From: Spirulina subsalsa PCC 9445
Lineage (GTDB): Bacteria; Cyanobacteriota; Cyanobacteriia; Cyanobacteriales; Spirulinaceae
Reading direction: 5' to 3'
Assembly (NCBI RefSeq): GCF_000314005.1
Contig: NZ_JH980292.1
Location: 1,128,964 to 1,192,963 of the forward strand
DNA length: 64,000 nt
Below are positions 57,308 through 64,000 of this stretch, one piece after another. Position numbers and translations under genes: made by a program. The notes below the pieces were generated by a model that saw nothing but the letters and a program-made list of their open reading frames with translations, searched no databases and was not told the origin of the DNA. Positions within the stretch are counted from its first letter, which is position 1; the number at the start of each line of letters is the position of its first letter.

Positions 57308-58201
57308 ATGAAAACGGCCGAACTGACGTTACTCCAACAGGGGGAAGGGTATCCCCTGCCACAAGATGTATTACCCATTGTACCCCCATCCCTAGAGCGA
57401 GAGGATTTAAGAGAATGGCGATCGCACCCTCTCCCCGAAAATCGCACCCTACCCTTTTGGGATGCCACCTCCCACCAGCTACACAAAACCACCTTTTTTC
57501 AACAGGCCACCCCTCGGGAAAAATGGCTCATCCGTCAAGCATTAAGTCAACATTTGCTCACAGAAATTTATTGTCTCAAACAAATCGGCCGGGAATATAT
57601 GGGGAAAATGGCGCGACTCTCCCCCACCAGTGAAGAGCAAGTGCAATATACCCTATTTTGTGCCGATGAAACCTACCACCTCACCCAACTCCGGAAATTT
57701 TTTCACCCTCCCGAACATCTGGGAATGGAATATCTCTGGTTTCGTCTCCTGCAAAATACCATCCGACAAGAAGAGCAACCCCTGTTATTATTTGTCATCC
57801 AAGTATTTTTAAAAGGCTGGACTGTCACCTACTATCAGCAATTAATCCGGGAGTGTTGTCATCACCAATTCGCGCAAATTTTAACCGGATTTCTTCCCCA
57901 AGAGTCCTTTTATCACATCACTGGGATAACACGCTATAAACAACAGGGAGAGCCATACAAGGACTTACCCCGCCTGACCGCCATCATGACCGATCTGTTA
58001 GCCTTAATGGAATGGACCCCTCATCCCGTTTTGGCGATCGCCGAACAAATGACAGGCTACCTGACACCCCGGCAAAAACAACAACTTCAGGCTGAATTAA
58101 ACCTCCCCCACTACCATCAAGAACGCTGGCGGCGAATGGGTTTTTTATTGGGTAAAGAAAAGAGTGGAATTCTCCTCAGCCTAGCCCACAATAGTTTCTA
58201 G
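57308..58201 (+). CDS. Conserved cyanobacterial helical protein, possible ferritin-like diiron fold
   Basis: 297 residues, almost all helical. Segments LTEIYCLKQIGREYMGKMAR and LFCADETYHLTQLRKFF resemble the E...ExxH ligand pattern of ferritin-like proteins, and a second half (IRQEEQPLLLFVIQVFLKGW, YYQQLIRECCHHQFAQILTG) could supply the other ligands. No membrane segment is present. The iron-binding assignment is tentative. No partner gene is adjacent. Confidence 0.5.
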   Translation: MKTAELTLLQQGEGYPLPQDVLPIVPPSLEREDLREWRSHPLPENRTLPFWDATSHQLHKTTFFQQATPREKWLIRQALSQHLLTEIYCLKQIGREYMGKMARLSPTSEEQVQYTLFCADETYHLTQLRKFFHPPEHLGMEYLWFRLLQNTIRQEEQPLLLFVIQVFLKGWTVTYYQQLIRECCHHQFAQILTGFLPQESFYHITGITRYKQQGEPYKDLPRLTAIMTDLLALMEWTPHPVLAIAEQMTGYLTPRQKQQLQAELNLPHYHQERWRRMGFLLGKEKSGILLSLAHNSF

Positions 58202-58387
58202 CATAAGTTGCAATAGGTGCGGGTAGGAATCCTTCATGAATTACCCCCACCTAGGGCTTGCTGAATAACTCCGAGAGTCGGGAATAGGGAATAGGTAATA
58301 GGTGATAGGTGATAAGTATCAACTCCCCATCTCCCCTGTTCCCCGTTCTCTAAAACAAGGAAAGAAACTATAGAAAATTCCTAGATT

Positions 58388-58822
58388 TCAACGCCAAAAC
58401 ACACCGCTTAACAATGACTCCAAATCATCAGGAAAAGGGCAATCTTGGGGAAAATCAAGACTGGGATAAAGGTCTTGAATATCCGATAAAGCATCTTCCC
58501 AAGTTTCCCCAAAAATTTGGCTCAAATAGTTTTTCAAACTAGGAGACGCTTTTAATAAACGTTTAATCTGTTTCCGTTGTTCTTTAACCGTTAATTCCCA
58601 ACCTCGATTATCATAAATATTGTTCACATAACAGCGTTTTAATAAATGTTCTAGGAGGACTTCTAAACGGTTTTGTAATTCGTATTTCTCACTCCTGCCC
58701 AAAGCTAATATCTCCTCTAGGAGATGCTCCCAATCAATAGCAGCCAAATCTCTCTTTTCAAGGGATTGTGCTTGTTGCTCTGTCCATAAAACAAAGTCAT
58801 TTTGATAGAGTGAATCGGCCAT
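58388..58822 (-). CDS. DUF29 family protein
   Basis: 144 residues with the DUF29 pattern: LYQNDFVLWTEQQAQSLEKR, DWEHLLEEILALGRSEKYEL, RLEVLLEHLLKRCYV and LKNYLSQIFGETWEDALSDI. DUF29 proteins are very numerous in cyanobacteria and have no established function. It stands alone on the minus strand with simple repeats on both sides. Confidence 0.9.
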   Translation of the reverse strand: MADSLYQNDFVLWTEQQAQSLEKRDLAAIDWEHLLEEILALGRSEKYELQNRLEVLLEHLLKRCYVNNIYDNRGWELTVKEQRKQIKRLLKASPSLKNYLSQIFGETWEDALSDIQDLYPSLDFPQDCPFPDDLESLLSGVFWR

Positions 58823-59146
58823 ACGACCCTCCTGACTTTATGGTGATTAGCAAAACTGATCACTTTGAGGGAATAGGGGAGAGGGGGAGAGAGGGAGCAG
58901 GTGAGTTGATAATTAGGGTCTGCTGAATAACACGCCTATGCTAGGCTCAACAAGGGAACAGGGAACTCTTAACAGGGAACAGATCATCTAAAACTGGCAC
59001 GATTGCCTATTCCCGACTCCCGACTCCCGACTCCCGACTCCCGATTCCCCAACTCTCGGACTTATTCAGCAAGCCCTAATTATTCCCTATTACCCTGTTC
59101 CCCGTTCCCCGTTCCCCGTTCCCTTATTCAGCAAGCCCCAGTTAAG
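58823..59146. repeat. Cluster of dispersed simple repeats
   Basis: The region is mostly repeats: tandem CCCGACT heptamers at about 59016-59050, GTTCCCC-type units at about 59096-59120, and several copies of CTTATTCAGCAAGCCC (near 59061 and 59125) and its complement. The same elements occur near 6890, 7050, 24640, 31170, 58255 and 62200-62280. No gene is present. Confidence 0.8.
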
Positions 59147-59500
59147 CTACCATTTCCCCTCACTCTCAGGACTCTCTACCCTAGGCAGTCCCATGCTGTA
59201 ATTGACAACACGACCCTGTAAGTTATAACTAATCACACCGGATTGTAGAAGACCTCGAATAAAATGCTCTAAATCTGAACCAATCCGACGCAAATTATAT
59301 TCCGTTAAGGCTTGACCACTAAAAGACTCAACCAACTCGTCAAACTTGCGATAGACCCCCTGAAGGGCATCTTCACTCCAGTTGAACTCATTATCTGGGT
59401 CAACATCCAGTGTCAACACCTTGTCACTTTCCACAAATTCACTGCCTCGGATCTCAGCCGTATAAAGGCGAATGTGGCGGGTGGTTGACTTTAAAAGCAT
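59147..59500 (-). CDS. ndhM: NAD(P)H-quinone oxidoreductase subunit M (NdhM)
   Basis: 117 residues beginning LLKSTTRHIRLYTAEIRGSE, with LTLDVDPDNEFNWSEDALQG and RRIGSDLEHFIRGLLQSGVI, the signature of NdhM, an oxygenic-phototroph-specific subunit of the NDH-1 hydrophilic arm. It is monocistronic and separate from ndhCKJ, as usual. Length is typical. Confidence 0.95.
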   Translation of the reverse strand: MLLKSTTRHIRLYTAEIRGSEFVESDKVLTLDVDPDNEFNWSEDALQGVYRKFDELVESFSGQALTEYNLRRIGSDLEHFIRGLLQSGVISYNLQGRVVNYSMGLPRVESPESEGKW

Positions 59501-59728
59501 TGATTCTACTCTCCTCCGGGGTATTCCCTATCAGTCCATCACTATTGTAAACGACGGTAAAGCTTATCGGGATCGGGCAAGAGGAAGAGAGAAGTATAAA
59601 ATAGCGGTTGGTCGAAAATTTGGGGTCTAGTCTGTCAACCGACATAAAACGATAAGATTATTCACAATTCTTGGTAAAGTGTAGAGTACAGTCGGGGATC
59701 AATGTGGATGGAGTGTTAGTGAGCGCCG

Positions 59729-60664
59729 ATGAATGAGATCGCAAAACAAGCACGACAAGGAAGTATGGCCGCCATCATTCAAATCCTGAATGAGCAATTG
59801 GCCGATCAAGGAGTTCGGACTCGTGCCGTTTTAGAAAATGGTGTTTTACAGGTGTTATGTGAAGCGGCAACCCAAGGAGAATTAGAGCAGGCAGAGTTAG
59901 TCCCGCGAGTGCGTGAGATTCTCGAAGATATTGACCCCCAACGGTTGCGGCGGGTTCATATTTGTAGTCGGATTGCTCAAGAACAACAGTTAGTCTGGTT
60001 ACAGGAAGTTCACCGCAATCCAGAGCAGCAATTGTTATGGTCAGAAACCATTGTGCTGCACAAACCCAATGTTTTTCAACGGTTGGCTGGTCAAGGGAAA
60101 AAGCCGATCCCCGAACCGAAAGGGATTGAGTTTCCCAGTTTCTCGGACCAAAAACCGGGGAAACAGAAGTCAGGACATTGGCGCGGTCTGGTGAGCGTTA
60201 TGGTGTTGTGTGGGGCAAGTTTTGGGGCTGGACTGCTCTACAATCAAGGGCGATCGCAACTCAGCCTGAGTAATCCCCTCCGCTTTGTCCAGCAAACCCT
60301 TGTACCCCCTTCCCCTCCCTCCAATTCTGCCCCCAATCCCCCCGTCGTGGAGTCCCCAAACTCTGGAGCCTCCCCCCAACCTACCACCGTATTAGTTCCC
60401 CCGGCCAACGGTTCCCCCGTCGCTAGTCCCAGTGAAGATCCTTTTGCCGAGGCCGTGCGTTTAGCCGAACAAGTCTCCACCCAAGGACAAACGGCCAGCA
60501 CAGCCGCCGAGTGGTTAGTTTTGGCGGAACAATGGGAACGAGCCTCTAAATTAATGGAATCGGTTCCGGCCGATGATCCTCGCTATAATATGGCGCAAAG
60601 TCGGATCACCACCTATCAACAAAATAGTCAGGTGGCGCAACGACAGGCTAAAGCGCGACAATAG
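59729..60664 (+). CDS. One-TM cyanobacterial protein with proline-rich linker
   Basis: 311 residues. The N-terminal 120 form a folded domain (QARQGSMAAIIQILNEQLAD, GVRTRAVLENGVLQVLCEA, VREILEDIDPQRLRRVHI) found alone or fused in cyanobacterial proteins. A single helix (LVSVMVLCGASFGAGLLYNQ) lies at about 152-173. It is followed by a Pro/Ser-rich linker and a C-terminal helical segment (ASTAAEWLVLAEQWERASKL) like a TPR-type end. It likely spans the membrane with both ends folded. Function unknown. trpB2 starts 25 bp downstream. Confidence 0.65.
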   Translation: MNEIAKQARQGSMAAIIQILNEQLADQGVRTRAVLENGVLQVLCEAATQGELEQAELVPRVREILEDIDPQRLRRVHICSRIAQEQQLVWLQEVHRNPEQQLLWSETIVLHKPNVFQRLAGQGKKPIPEPKGIEFPSFSDQKPGKQKSGHWRGLVSVMVLCGASFGAGLLYNQGRSQLSLSNPLRFVQQTLVPPSPPSNSAPNPPVVESPNSGASPQPTTVLVPPANGSPVASPSEDPFAEAVRLAEQVSTQGQTASTAAEWLVLAEQWERASKLMESVPADDPRYNMAQSRITTYQQNSQVAQRQAKARQ

Positions 60665-60689
60665 TTCAACCCAACTCTAGGATCATCAT

Positions 60690-62048
60690 ATGGACAGCGT
60701 TAAATATCTCCTGAATGAGAACCAACTCCCCACCGCTTGGTATAACATTCAGGCCGACCTTCCTCAGCCTCTCCCCCCCGTCTTACACCCCGGCACCCAA
60801 GAGCCTGTCACCTTTGAGGATATGCGTCCGATCTTTGCCGATGCGCTCCTAGAACAGGAATTTAGTACCGAGCGCTGGATTCCCATTCCTGAAGCTGTGC
60901 GGGACATTTACCGTCAGTGGCGACCCACTCCCCTCTACCGGGCGCGACGCTTGGAAAAAGCCCTTGATACTCCGGCTAAGATTTACTACAAATACGAGGG
61001 ACTCTCTCCGGCGGGGAGTCATAAACCGAATACGGCCTTTCCTCAAGCCTATTACAACGCCCAACAGGGGATTAAACGGCTAACGACGGAAACGGGGGCG
61101 GGTCAATGGGGATCTTCTTTGGCCATTGCTGGGGTGATGTTTAACTTAGAAATCTTGGTCTATATGGTCAAGGTGAGTTATCAACAAAAGCCCTACCGTC
61201 GGGCTTTAATGGAGGCCTATAATGCGCGGGTCGTGGCTTCGCCCAGCACCGAAACGGCAGCCGGACGGCAGATTTTAGCCCAATCCCCGGACAGTAGCGG
61301 GAGTTTAGGGATTGCCATTAGTGAAGCGGTGGAAGTGGCGGCTCAAGCGGAAGATACGAAATACACCCTAGGCAGTGTGTTGAATCATGTCTTGCTCCAT
61401 CAAACGGTAATCGGGTTAGAGGCGATCGCACAATTTGACCTCGCCCAAGACTACCCCGACATCATCGTAGGCTGTACCGGAGGCGGGAGTAACTTTGCAG
61501 GCATCGCTTTCCCCTTCATGCAGCACAGCCTGTCTGGCGACAAAACCATTGAATTTATCGCCGTTGAACCCATCTCCTGTCCCACCCTGACTCAAGGGAA
61601 ATACGCCTACGACTTCGGCGACACCGCCCAAATGACCCCCCTGATCAAAATGCACACCCTCGGCCATAGTTTTGTCCCCCCCGGCATTCATGCAGGCGGC
61701 CTCCGTTATCACGGCATGGGTCCCCTGGTCAGTCATTTAGTCAACCTCAACTATGTGAAACCCATCGCCTACGACCAACTCGACTGTTTCGCCGCCGGAC
61801 TCACCTTTGCTAAAGCCGAGGGTATTCTACCCGCCCCGGAAGCCAACCATGCTGTTCAAGGTGCGATCGCCCAAGCCCTGCGCTGTAAAGCAGAAGGAGT
61901 CTCCAAAACCATCCTATTTAACCTCTGTGGTCATGGTCACTTCGATATGCAAGCCTACATCGACTATCAAGCCGGAAAATTACAAACCAGCGAATATAGC
62001 CCCGAAGAAGTAGCAATGGCTCTCGCCGGATTACCCAGTATTAAGTGA
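60690..62048 (+). CDS. trpB2: TrpB2-type tryptophan synthase beta-like PLP enzyme
   Basis: 452 residues. PLP-binding Lys in [18 protein letters not shown], the [15 protein letters not shown] motif, the phosphate-binding [17 protein letters not shown] loop and the [10 protein letters not shown] motif identify the TrpB2 (TrpEb_2) branch, which is longer than TrpB1 and usually not paired with TrpA. Such enzymes make tryptophan from serine and indole, perhaps for indole salvage. The gene follows the one-TM protein gene at 25 bp and may be cotranscribed. Its stop overlaps an insertion-sequence remnant. Confidence 0.93.
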   Translation: MDSVKYLLNENQLPTAWYNIQADLPQPLPPVLHPGTQEPVTFEDMRPIFADALLEQEFSTERWIPIPEAVRDIYRQWRPTPLYRARRLEKALDTPAKIYYKYEGLSPAGSHKPNTAFPQAYYNAQQGIKRLTTETGAGQWGSSLAIAGVMFNLEILVYMVKVSYQQKPYRRALMEAYNARVVASPSTETAAGRQILAQSPDSSGSLGIAISEAVEVAAQAEDTKYTLGSVLNHVLLHQTVIGLEAIAQFDLAQDYPDIIVGCTGGGSNFAGIAFPFMQHSLSGDKTIEFIAVEPISCPTLTQGKYAYDFGDTAQMTPLIKMHTLGHSFVPPGIHAGGLRYHGMGPLVSHLVNLNYVKPIAYDQLDCFAAGLTFAKAEGILPAPEANHAVQGAIAQALRCKAEGVSKTILFNLCGHGHFDMQAYIDYQAGKLQTSEYSPEEVAMALAGLPSIK

Positions 62049-62180
62049 CATCCTCCCGACGCTGACCCAACGGGTACAGCGCGGGCTTCCCAAGATCGCT
62101 CTTGAGTATTCCTGCCCCACGCCACTTATCTAGGTCATAGACCCCCGACAGACCGACTTGACAGGCTGTTTCCGTTCAAA
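62041..62180 (-). pseudogene. 3' remnant of an IS200/IS605-type tnpB
   Basis: Read on the minus strand this encodes TETACQVGLSGVYDLDKWRG then AGILKSDLGKPALYPLGQRR and EDVT before TAA, the C-terminal tail seen on many cyanobacterial TnpB (OrfB) proteins. The upstream 350 or more codons are missing. The end lies inside the last codons of trpB2, so an element seems to have inserted beside trpB2 and then lost most of its length. Confidence 0.5.
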
Positions 62181-62251
62181 AGTTAATCGGGAGTCGGGAG
62201 TTGATTAGTATTACCTATTACCTCTCCCCTGCTCCCCGTTCCCTAGCCCAG

Positions 62252-63010
62252 TTACTCAGTAAGCTCTCTAGAGGGCTTGCTGAGTAAAAACTCTGCTAAA
62301 CCCAATAAATAAAGCCCTTGGGGAGTCACCTTAAAACGATAGGGATAGACTTCCACCCCTTGATGATAAGCCTGACGCAGTAACTCCCCATACTTGGGAT
62401 CGGTGCTATCACCGGGGGCAAATTGTTCACAGTCTCCCCGATTAATAAAATACACAATCGCGGCCTTAGCTTCCCCTAACACCCCCATTAAATCCCCGAG
62501 GTGTTTTTGTCCTCTAGTGGTGACAGTATCGGGAAAAACGGCAATTTTGCCCTGAGTCCAAGTGACGTTTTTCACTTCTAAATAAAGGGGGGGGTGATGG
62601 GTGCTGGAAGTGAGGAGAAAATCAACCCGACTTTTGCCTTGGGTGCCATAAACAACTTCTCGCTGGACTGTATCATAACGGGGGGCGAGTTCGGGGAGTT
62701 GTTTTTGTTCAAGGAGCGATCGCATGACCCGATTCGGTAAGCCTGTATTCACCCCCACCCACGTCGGCTCCGGATGCGGCACTTGAATCATTTCCCAGGT
62801 ATAGGCCAGCTTCCGTTTAGGGTTATTACTGCGGGATACTTGCACAGGACTCCCGACGGTACAAACATCTGTCATCGGCCCGGTGTTGGGACAGTGGGCG
62901 GTAATCACTTCCCCAGAGGTGAGTTCAATCTCGGCAAAAAAACGTTTGTAGCGTCGGACTAAAATTCCCGCTTCTAAGGGGGGATAGGTATAAATCAGGG
63001 GGGAGGACAT
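62252..63010 (-). CDS. sfsA: SfsA family DNA/RNA nuclease-like protein
   Basis: 252 residues with the SfsA pattern: ILVRRYKRFFAEIELTSGEV, AHCPNTGPMTDV, SRVDFLLTS, LEVKNVTW (the PD-(D/E)XK-type ExK), FPDTVTTRGQKHLGDLM and AAIVYFINRGDCEQF. The exact cellular role of SfsA is unsettled (sugar fermentation stimulation, nucleic-acid binding or nuclease). The last residues (LLSKPSRELTE) are encoded by a copy of the dispersed GGGCTTGCTGAGTAA repeat. It is divergent from dxr. Confidence 0.94.
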   Translation of the reverse strand: MSSPLIYTYPPLEAGILVRRYKRFFAEIELTSGEVITAHCPNTGPMTDVCTVGSPVQVSRSNNPKRKLAYTWEMIQVPHPEPTWVGVNTGLPNRVMRSLLEQKQLPELAPRYDTVQREVVYGTQGKSRVDFLLTSSTHHPPLYLEVKNVTWTQGKIAVFPDTVTTRGQKHLGDLMGVLGEAKAAIVYFINRGDCEQFAPGDSTDPKYGELLRQAYHQGVEVYPYRFKVTPQGLYLLGLAEFLLSKPSRELTE

Positions 63011-63138
63011 GAAGGCTAAAAGTTCGGGTTTAATTCTTGTGCATTCTACCCCCTTCGGTTGCCCGAAAACCTGACAGAATCGACCTGAATAATCTAAAGT
63101 AATTATTAAATTCTCTTGACTAAAGGTTATAAAAATCA

Positions 63139-64000
63139 GTGAAAGCTATAACAATTCTTGGTTCAACGGGATCTATTGGAACCCAAACGCTGGATATTGT
63201 CCAGCAATACCCCGAACAATTCCGCGTGGTAGGATTGGCGGCGGGTCGCAATGTGGAATTATTAGCCGAACAAGTGCGTCAATATCGCCCGGAAATTGTG
63301 GCGATTCAAGAGGAGTCGAAGTTAGAGGAGTTACAAGAGGCGATCGCCACTCTCGATTATACCCCTATTGTTTTATCAGGACAGGAGGGCGTGGTGGAAG
63401 TGGCTCGCTATGGGGACGCGGAAAGTGTCGTCACCGGGATTGTAGGCTGTGCGGGACTCTTACCCACCCTAGCGGCCATTGAAGCCGGAAAAGATATCGC
63501 CCTGGCCAACAAAGAAACCCTGATTGCGGGAGGGCCAGTGGTGTTACCCCTTGTGGAAAAACATCAAATCAAACTCCTCCCGGCAGATTCGGAACATTCT
63601 GCCATTTTCCAATGTTTACAAGGAGTTCCTGAAGGGGGTCTGCGCAAAATCATTTTAACGGCTTCTGGGGGGGCTTTCCGGGATCTGCCTGTGGAACAGT
63701 TAGCCCAGGTCACGGTGGCCGATGCCCTGAAACATCCGAACTGGTCGATGGGGCGGAAAATTACCATTGATTCAGCGACCTTAATGAATAAGGGCTTAGA
63801 GGTGATTGAGGCTCATTATCTTTTTGGGGTCAATTACGACGACATTCAAATTGTCATTCACCCTCAAAGTATTATTCACTCCCTCATTGAAGTCCAAGAT
63901 ACCTCGGTGTTAGCCCAATTGGGTTGGGCGGATATGCGTTTACCTCTGTTATATGCCCTCTCCTACCCTGAACGGATTCACACCCATTGGGAAACCTTAG
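63139..64000 (+). CDS. dxr: 1-deoxy-D-xylulose 5-phosphate reductoisomerase, 5' part
   Basis: The frame starts at a GTG (63139) with [20 protein letters not shown], the NADPH-binding GSTGSIG motif of DXR. It continues with [37 protein letters not shown], the metal- and substrate-site segment [20 protein letters not shown] and [13 protein letters not shown]. It runs off the window after about 287 codons, roughly three quarters of the usual length. It catalyses the committed step of the MEP isoprenoid pathway. All visible active-site residues are intact. Confidence 0.96.
   Translation, partial: MKAITILGSTGSIGTQTLDIVQQYPEQFRVVGLAAGRNVELLAEQVRQYRPEIVAIQEESKLEELQEAIATLDYTPIVLSGQEGVVEVARYGDAESVVTGIVGCAGLLPTLAAIEAGKDIALANKETLIAGGPVVLPLVEKHQIKLLPADSEHSAIFQCLQGVPEGGLRKIILTASGGAFRDLPVEQLAQVTVADALKHPNWSMGRKITIDSATLMNKGLEVIEAHYLFGVNYDDIQIVIHPQSIIHSLIEVQDTSVLAQLGWADMRLPLLYALSYPERIHTHWETL

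Overview
The window is cyanobacterial. It is rich in HIP1 octamers (GCGATCGC-like sites) and carries lineage markers: the ndhC-ndhK-ndhJ operon and ndhM of the photosynthetic NDH-1 complex, the bicarbonate transporter SbtA with its PII-like partner SbtB, DUF29 and Uma2 (DUF820) families, and many short dispersed repeats between genes and inside some coding frames. A filamentous, Oscillatoriales-type cyanobacterium is plausible, but the species cannot be fixed from this sequence.

Positions 1-23909 (all minus strand) form one long operon for a phage-tail-like contractile injection system (eCIS/tCIS class). In transcription order it encodes: a fibre-like protein, a Pvc16/DUF4255-like tail terminator, a carboxypeptidase-regulatory-like protein, two sheath proteins, a tail tube protein, a gp26-like assembly protein with a Cys pair, a tiny DUF6760-like protein, a block of four 65-bp hairpin repeats, a second tube protein, a 791-residue proline-rich protein, a LysM baseplate protein, a separate gpD (gp27-like) and gpV (gp5-like) spike pair, a gp25-like protein, two baseplate-J proteins, a tail-protein-I family protein, a PAAR-like tip candidate, and a DUF4157 (HExxH) protein that runs into near-identical 131-residue repeats. 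The last gene is broken by a one-base insertion and leaves the window at position 1. No AAA+ ATPase and no tape measure are visible; they may lie to the left.

Positions 24932-35219 hold lepA, a decayed AAA-ATPase gene, divergent sbtB/sbtA with structured intergenic DNA, an S-layer-homology protein, and a signalling pair (diguanylate cyclase and histidine kinase) sharing the same N-terminal sensor region.

Positions 35674-43307 hold class I ribonucleotide reductase with unusual architecture. nrdA carries a group I intron and an intein with a LAGLIDADG-type endonuclease. nrdB carries a second group I intron. Three recently duplicated Uma2 nuclease genes sit between the two subunit genes.

Positions 43502-64000 hold ndhCKJ with a promoter-like box and a terminator, a periplasmic-binding/PAS/GGDEF protein, a three-gene histidine kinase/response regulator operon, glutamate dehydrogenase, a DUF4126 membrane protein, a GAF-like protein, a ferritin-like candidate, a DUF29 protein, ndhM, a one-TM protein, trpB2, an IS200/IS605 tnpB remnant, sfsA, and the 5' part of dxr, which runs off the right edge.
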